Source: DATMNI01 sp035570275
GTDB lineage: Bacteria; Acidobacteriota; Terriglobia; Bryobacterales; Bryobacteraceae
Assembly: GCA_035570275.1 (NCBI GenBank)
Contig: DATMNI010000438.1
Span: 1 to 18,728, forward strand
Direction of reading: 5' to 3'
Length of the DNA: 18,728 nt
The notes beneath the pieces were generated by a model. It did no database searches, was not told the origin of the DNA, and worked only from the letters and a program-made list of their open reading frames with translations. Both the position numbers and the translations under genes were made by a program. Of the stretch, positions 15,069 through 18,728 are shown piece by piece (the first letter of the stretch is position 1; each line of letters begins with the position of its first letter).

Positions 15069-16022
15069 ATGAATCGTAGACAGTTTTTTCTATCCGCCCC
15101 CGCCACAGCGTTGACCGTCCAGAGCATATTTGGCACGGAGCCACGGTATAAAATCGGCTATACCACCAACACCCGAGGCGGTGACCCGGCGACGACATGG
15201 GGAGGAGACCCTTTCAGAGGCTTTCGGGAAGCTCACGAAGTGGGTTTTAACTACGTCGAAGCCTTCGCCACGGCACTCGGCCAGTTCTACCCGGACGACG
15301 TAGCGGGCCTGAGGAAGAGAATCGATGAGATCGGCGTCACGTTCGCCGCCGTCACCGGCGGTTCGCGCGGGGGCAGCACGCATTTTGAAGACCCCGCGGC
15401 GCGTCAGGCGGTGATCGAAAACCATCTGGGGGTGGTCCGCTTCAGCAAGAAGTTAGGGTGCGATCACCAAAAGACCAATCTGGGTAACCGGCGGCCCGAG
15501 GGCACTACGCAAGAAGACTTGAAGAATATTGCTGAGACGCTCGAGATCCTTGGCCGGCGCAGCCTGGAAGAAGAAGGCATCCCATTTGGGGTTCACGCAC
15601 ATCTGGGCAGCCAGCTCCAGAACCAGAACGAGATCGACTACGTGATGGGGCACACCGATCCGAAGCACGTCCGGTTCGTGCTGGACACTGGACACATCAC
15701 CATGGCCGGCATGGACCCTATTGCCTTGGCTAGGAAATTGGGGCGCCGCGTGGTGGAATTCCACCTGAAGGACACCAGGCCGGATGATCGCGGCGGGACG
15801 AAAGACGTTCCGGGGCGTGACAGAGATCAGATAAAAGATCCGTACTTCTTCCCGCTGGGCAATGGCGGCGTCGATTTCCTGGCGCTCAAGACCCATCTGG
15901 ATGGCCTCCAGTGGCAGGGTTTTCTAGTGGTCGAGTTGGACACCTCGCCCTGGCGCGCTCCCAAGGAAAGCGCGCGCATGACGGCGAACTACATCGAGAA
16001 GACGATGAAAATCCCCTTGTAA
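15069..16022 (+). CDS. Tat-tagged sugar phosphate isomerase/epimerase-like TIM barrel, intact metal site
   Basis: This protein has 317 residues. I start it at the ATG opening MNRRQFFLSAPATALTVQSI, a twin-arginine signal; the frame runs 99 bases further up but that part has no signal and holds the promoter-like box. The Shine-Dalgarno is weak. Typical xylose isomerase-like motifs are all present: FNYVEAFA (60-67), GVHAHLGSQLQNQNEID (174-190), VLDTGHITMAG (204-214), EFHLKDTRP (230-238) and LVVELDTSP (287-295). D206, H232 and E289 sit at the usual metal-ligand positions, with H176, H178 and H209 in the active-site loops. These motifs resemble inosose dehydratase and related sugar isomerases, but the substrate cannot be assigned. 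It converges with the cytochrome gene, 28 bases apart. Confidence 0.88.
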   Translation: MNRRQFFLSAPATALTVQSIFGTEPRYKIGYTTNTRGGDPATTWGGDPFRGFREAHEVGFNYVEAFATALGQFYPDDVAGLRKRIDEIGVTFAAVTGGSRGGSTHFEDPAARQAVIENHLGVVRFSKKLGCDHQKTNLGNRRPEGTTQEDLKNIAETLEILGRRSLEEEGIPFGVHAHLGSQLQNQNEIDYVMGHTDPKHVRFVLDTGHITMAGMDPIALARKLGRRVVEFHLKDTRPDDRGGTKDVPGRDRDQIKDPYFFPLGNGGVDFLALKTHLDGLQWQGFLVVELDTSPWRAPKESARMTANYIEKTMKIPL

Positions 16023-16050
16023 GTGAGCTAGGGCCGGATCAGGCCGTAAA

Positions 16051-18024
16051 TCAAAAGCGGGCTGCGCCCCCCGACTGGTAGCGGAACGGCACGCTCAGTA
16101 CGATGCCCCGAATCAATGCCTGCCCGCGGTACTGTTCCTTTTCAAGCTGGTCCAGAATCTGGTCCACGGTGCACGAATCGGAGGGCGTGAGGCCGCGGCC
16201 CAGAGCATAGCCGAGCATTCTGGACGTGAGGTGGCGCAGGAAAACCTGCTTGCGGTCGAGCAGAACCTTCTTCAATTTCTCCGGGCCATCGATCCGGGTG
16301 CCGTCCGGCAACTCGCCGCGATTGTCGATCGGCTTGCCGTTGTCTTCGGTGCGCCAGCGGCCCAGCACGTCGTAGTTTTCGAGCGCGAAACCGAGCGGGT
16401 CGATGCGATTGTGGCAACTGGCGCAAACCGGGTCGCGGCGGTGTTCCTCCAGACGCTCGCGCAAGGTCTGCGCCGCGGCGCCATCGTGGTCCTCCTTCAG
16501 CGCCGGCACGTTGGCGGGCGGTGGAGGCGGTGGCGTGCCCAACATGGTTTCGAGAATCCACTTACCGCGCAGCACCGGGCTGGTGCGCTGCGGGTACGAC
16601 GATACGGCCAGCACCGCGGCCATGGTGAGGATGCCGCCGCGATGGCTATCCGGCGGCAGATTGGCCTGCTTGGGCTGCTGGCTCAGGTCCTTCTGGTTCA
16701 CGTCCTTGACGCTCAGGTTGTAATGCCTGGCCAGACGGTTGGTGAGAATGGTGAAGTTGGCGTCCAGCAGGTTGAGCAGCGGCAGGTCCTGGGACAGGAG
16801 TTCCTGGAAGAACAGAATCGGCTCGTAGCGAATGGCGGACTGGAGTTCCGCGTCGTAGTAGGCCGGGAACAGCTTCTCATCGGGTTTGATGTCGCGGCCC
16901 AGTTCCCGGATGTTGAGCCACTGGTCGATGAAACGCTCGGCGAAATCGCGCGCCCGTTCATCCTTCAGCATGCGGCCGATCTGCGCCGTGAGCACAGCGG
17001 GGTCCTGCAACCGGCCCTGCGCGGCAAGATCGAACAGAACCGAATCAGGCATGGTGCCCCATAAGAAATATGAGAGGCGGGAGGCCAGGGCGTAGCTGCC
17101 GACTGGCCGCGGGCCGGGGTTGGGTTCGGATGCCGACTTGGGTTCGGGAGCCGGTATGGGTTCGGGAGCCGGTTTGGGTTCGGGAGCCGCTTTGGGTTCG
17201 GGTTCGGCATTGCTTCCGGCACTGGCTTCCTCAACGTGGAAGAGGAAGTTCGGCGACACCAGGACGCCGGCCAACGCAAACAGAATGGAGCGGTCGAAAT
17301 TCTCGCCGCGCTTCTGCGCGCCGCGGAACAGGTTCAGGTAGCGCTCCAATTCGCCGGCCTTGGCGGGACGGCGGAAAGCGCGCGGCAGAAAAGCCTCCAG
17401 CACCTGGCGCGCCGCCTGTTCCGGAGATGTGCCTTCGCGCGGCTCGGCGATCAGGAAGGCTGTGCGGGCCTTGGGGTCTTTGGACCCGTAGTCCAGAGCC
17501 TCCTTGGCTGCTTCCAGGTATTTCTCCGCATGAATGGGCGAGAGGAACAGGGTTTCGGCGGCGTTATCGAAGCCTTCGCCGCCGGCGCCATCGGCCGGCA
17601 GAGCGTGGCCGGCATTGAAGTGGACGCGCAGCAGGTCGCGGATGGTGGCGGCGTACTCGTCGCGGTTCAAGCGGCGCATCAGGTGAGGGCCGGGCGCCAG
17701 GCCGTTGGCGCAGGCGGCGGTGTGCAATGCCTGCTCCATCCACGCCACCCAGGCTTCCCGTTCTTCGGGTGGCGGCGCGGGCACGCCTTTGGGCGGCATC
17801 TCTCCGTTGCGCACGCGCAGCAGCAGCTTGGCCCATGGGGCCGTATTCAACGGCGATGGCGCGGTGAGTTGGGCCACCGCCAGCCCTCCGGCCGGTGCGG
17901 CGCCCTGATGGCAGGTCTGGCAGTACCGTTTCAGAATTACCTGGGCATCGGCGTAGGTGAACTCGCCGGCGCCGGCGCAAGGCGCAAGACTCGCCAGCAG
18001 CAGAATGGTGCCCGCGCGCGTCAT
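16051..18024 (-). CDS. Planctomycete-type multidomain cytochrome (PSCyt, DUF1587/1595/1592/1588/1585)
   Basis: This exported protein has 657 residues, with a signal peptide at 1-20. Domains in order: an N-terminal cytochrome-like region with CQTCH (35-39) and MPPKG (76-80); DUF1587 (about 116-180, MRRLNRDEYAATIRDLL); DUF1595 (about 205-265, RAFRRPAKAGELERYLNLF); DUF1592 (about 309-440, LSYFLWGTMPDSVLF); DUF1588 (about 460-560, GILTMAAVL...TSPVLRGKWILE, then CASCH at 534-538); and DUF1585 (about 575-655). The middle CASCH is a second haem-type motif normal for this family. A Pro/Glu/Lys/Ala linker (272-305) made of an 18-base tandem repeat separates DUF1595 from DUF1592. Such proteins are common in planctomycetes and acidobacteria; their reaction is not established. 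The gene follows a TIM-barrel gene by seven bases, so the two form an operon. No clear Shine-Dalgarno is seen. Confidence 0.9.
   Translation of the reverse strand: MTRAGTILLLASLAPCAGAGEFTYADAQVILKRYCQTCHQGAAPAGGLAVAQLTAPSPLNTAPWAKLLLRVRNGEMPPKGVPAPPPEEREAWVAWMEQALHTAACANGLAPGPHLMRRLNRDEYAATIRDLLRVHFNAGHALPADGAGGEGFDNAAETLFLSPIHAEKYLEAAKEALDYGSKDPKARTAFLIAEPREGTSPEQAARQVLEAFLPRAFRRPAKAGELERYLNLFRGAQKRGENFDRSILFALAGVLVSPNFLFHVEEASAGSNAEPEPKAAPEPKPAPEPIPAPEPKSASEPNPGPRPVGSYALASRLSYFLWGTMPDSVLFDLAAQGRLQDPAVLTAQIGRMLKDERARDFAERFIDQWLNIRELGRDIKPDEKLFPAYYDAELQSAIRYEPILFFQELLSQDLPLLNLLDANFTILTNRLARHYNLSVKDVNQKDLSQQPKQANLPPDSHRGGILTMAAVLAVSSYPQRTSPVLRGKWILETMLGTPPPPPPANVPALKEDHDGAAAQTLRERLEEHRRDPVCASCHNRIDPLGFALENYDVLGRWRTEDNGKPIDNRGELPDGTRIDGPEKLKKVLLDRKQVFLRHLTSRMLGYALGRGLTPSDSCTVDQILDQLEKEQYRGQALIRGIVLSVPFRYQSGGAARF
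17120..17209. repeat. 18-base tandem repeat, five units, coding the Pro/Glu-rich linker
   Basis: Five consecutive 18-base units start at 17120, 17138, 17156, 17174 and 17192. The second unit reads TTGGGTTCGGGAGCCGGT; the third and fourth differ by one base each, and the outer units by more. On the minus strand each unit encodes six residues such as EPKPAP, so changes in copy number keep the frame. Confidence 0.85.
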
Positions 18025-18031
18025 ACGCCGT

Positions 18032-18728
18032 TCAAGAGCCGTTCAGGATGCGGTCGAAGCGGCGGTTGACCTCCTTAAGGTATTCGCCGTCTCCACCGGA
18101 AAGCTCCACCGTGGCCGTTCCCTGATAGCCGATGTCGGCCAGTGCCGCGTGCACGGCTTTCCAATCGATTTCGCCTTCCAATAACGGAACAAAATCGGGC
18201 GTGCGCTTGCGCGTGGCCGGGTCGTTCTTGAAGGAAAAATCCTTGATGTGCAGCTTCACGATCCGTTTGCCGAGGGTGCGAATCCAGTCCTGCGGGTAAC
18301 CCCAGATCTCGATGTTGCCGACGTCAAAGTAGGCGCGGATCCACGGGGTCTGGAACTCGTCGACATAGCGGACCATTTCGAGGGGGCTGAGCAGAAACTT
18401 ATTCCAGACTTCCTCGATACCGATGATCACTTTCAACTCTTTGGCCAGTGGCACCAGCTTGCGTATCTGGCGCTGGCTGCGCTCCCAGGCCTGGGCGTAC
18501 GGCGTCTCGGCGTTCACCACGGCCGGCACCAGCAATACGGTGTCGGCGCCCCAAAGTTTGGCGTTGCCCAGGCTGGTGCGCATGCCTTCCATGCTCTTTT
18601 CCACCACGGCGGGGTCGCTGGAGGAAAGCGGGCTGCGCCAATGCTCCTGATTCATCACGGAGTGGATGCGCAGGCCGGCCTTCCTGGACGCGGCCAGAAT
18701 CTCGTCCGCTTTGGCGGGCTCAGGAGTG
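18032..18728 (-). CDS. Sugar phosphate isomerase/epimerase-like TIM barrel, 5' truncated by window edge
   Basis: The frame is open to the right edge (PEPAKADEILAASRKAGLRI precedes HSVMNQEHWR), so the start lies beyond the window; a GTG/ATG at 18658/18655 is internal. About 232 residues are visible. Xylose isomerase-like motifs: TVLLVPAVVN, VIIGIEEVWNKFLLSP, AYFDVGNIEIWGYP, KLHIKDFSFK and ATVELSGGD. The Glu, Asp, His and late Glu expected as metal ligands are all present in these motifs. No signal peptide can be judged because the N terminus is missing. The stop lies seven bases before the ATG of the large cytochrome gene, making it the upstream operon partner. The substrate is unknown; a hexose or hydroxypyruvate isomerase-type activity is possible from the family. 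Confidence 0.85.
   Translation of the reverse strand, partial: TPEPAKADEILAASRKAGLRIHSVMNQEHWRSPLSSSDPAVVEKSMEGMRTSLGNAKLWGADTVLLVPAVVNAETPYAQAWERSQRQIRKLVPLAKELKVIIGIEEVWNKFLLSPLEMVRYVDEFQTPWIRAYFDVGNIEIWGYPQDWIRTLGKRIVKLHIKDFSFKNDPATRKRTPDFVPLLEGEIDWKAVHAALADIGYQGTATVELSGGDGEYLKEVNRRFDRILNGS

Noticed and set aside
17120..17209. Possible CRISPR-like array
   Set aside because: The units are contiguous without spacers and lie in frame within a coding sequence, so this is a coding tandem repeat.

Overview
This is a GC-rich (about 60%) bacterial window whose gene content fits Acidobacteriota, most likely the Bryobacterales/Solibacteraceae. The evidence is an Oar-like TonB-dependent receptor with an N-terminal carboxypeptidase-regulatory domain, a DUF1587/1592/1588/1585 multidomain cytochrome, several Tat-tagged sugar phosphate isomerase-like TIM barrels, and an alternative complex III (ACIII) operon. 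The taxonomic call is inferred from gene families only.

Layout. Bases 2-1093 (+) hold the 3' part of a DUF1479 non-haem iron oxygenase-like gene, cut by the left edge. Bases 1372-2334 (+) hold a Tat-tagged TIM barrel that seems to lack several metal ligands. A leftward operon from 7123 to 2393 encodes a TonB-dependent receptor, a small one-TM protein and an HTTM membrane protein with a degenerate DCC-like domain. Next is a leftward pair: a NUDIX hydrolase and a three-TM protein of unknown function (8470 to 7403).

The centre (14657 to 8863, minus strand) is an alternative complex III operon. Its order is pentahaem cytochrome ActA, molybdopterin-fold ActB1, iron-sulfur ActB2, ten-helix ActC, ActD (DUF3341) and monohaem cytochrome ActE. 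Quinol would be oxidised at ActC, electrons would pass through the clusters of ActB2/B1 to the haems of ActA/E, and from there to a terminal acceptor not encoded here. No ActF and no cytochrome oxidase genes are present, and the B subunit is split in two.

The right part has an intact Tat-tagged TIM barrel (15069-16022, +) converging on a leftward pair: a TIM barrel cut by the right edge, then a large Planctomycete-type cytochrome protein. No tRNA, rRNA, CRISPR array, insertion sequence or phage gene was seen.

The most unusual signals are not ordinary genes: (a) a cruciform-forming repeat with two identical inner hairpins inside the act operon; (b) a 49-base intergenic repeat found twice, each copy ending about 139 bases upstream of a Tat-tagged TIM-barrel gene; (c) an ActB1 that keeps a complete four-cysteine iron-sulfur motif; (d) proteins whose key residues have eroded (TIM barrel, DCC domain); and (e) several unrelated 18-base tandem duplications.
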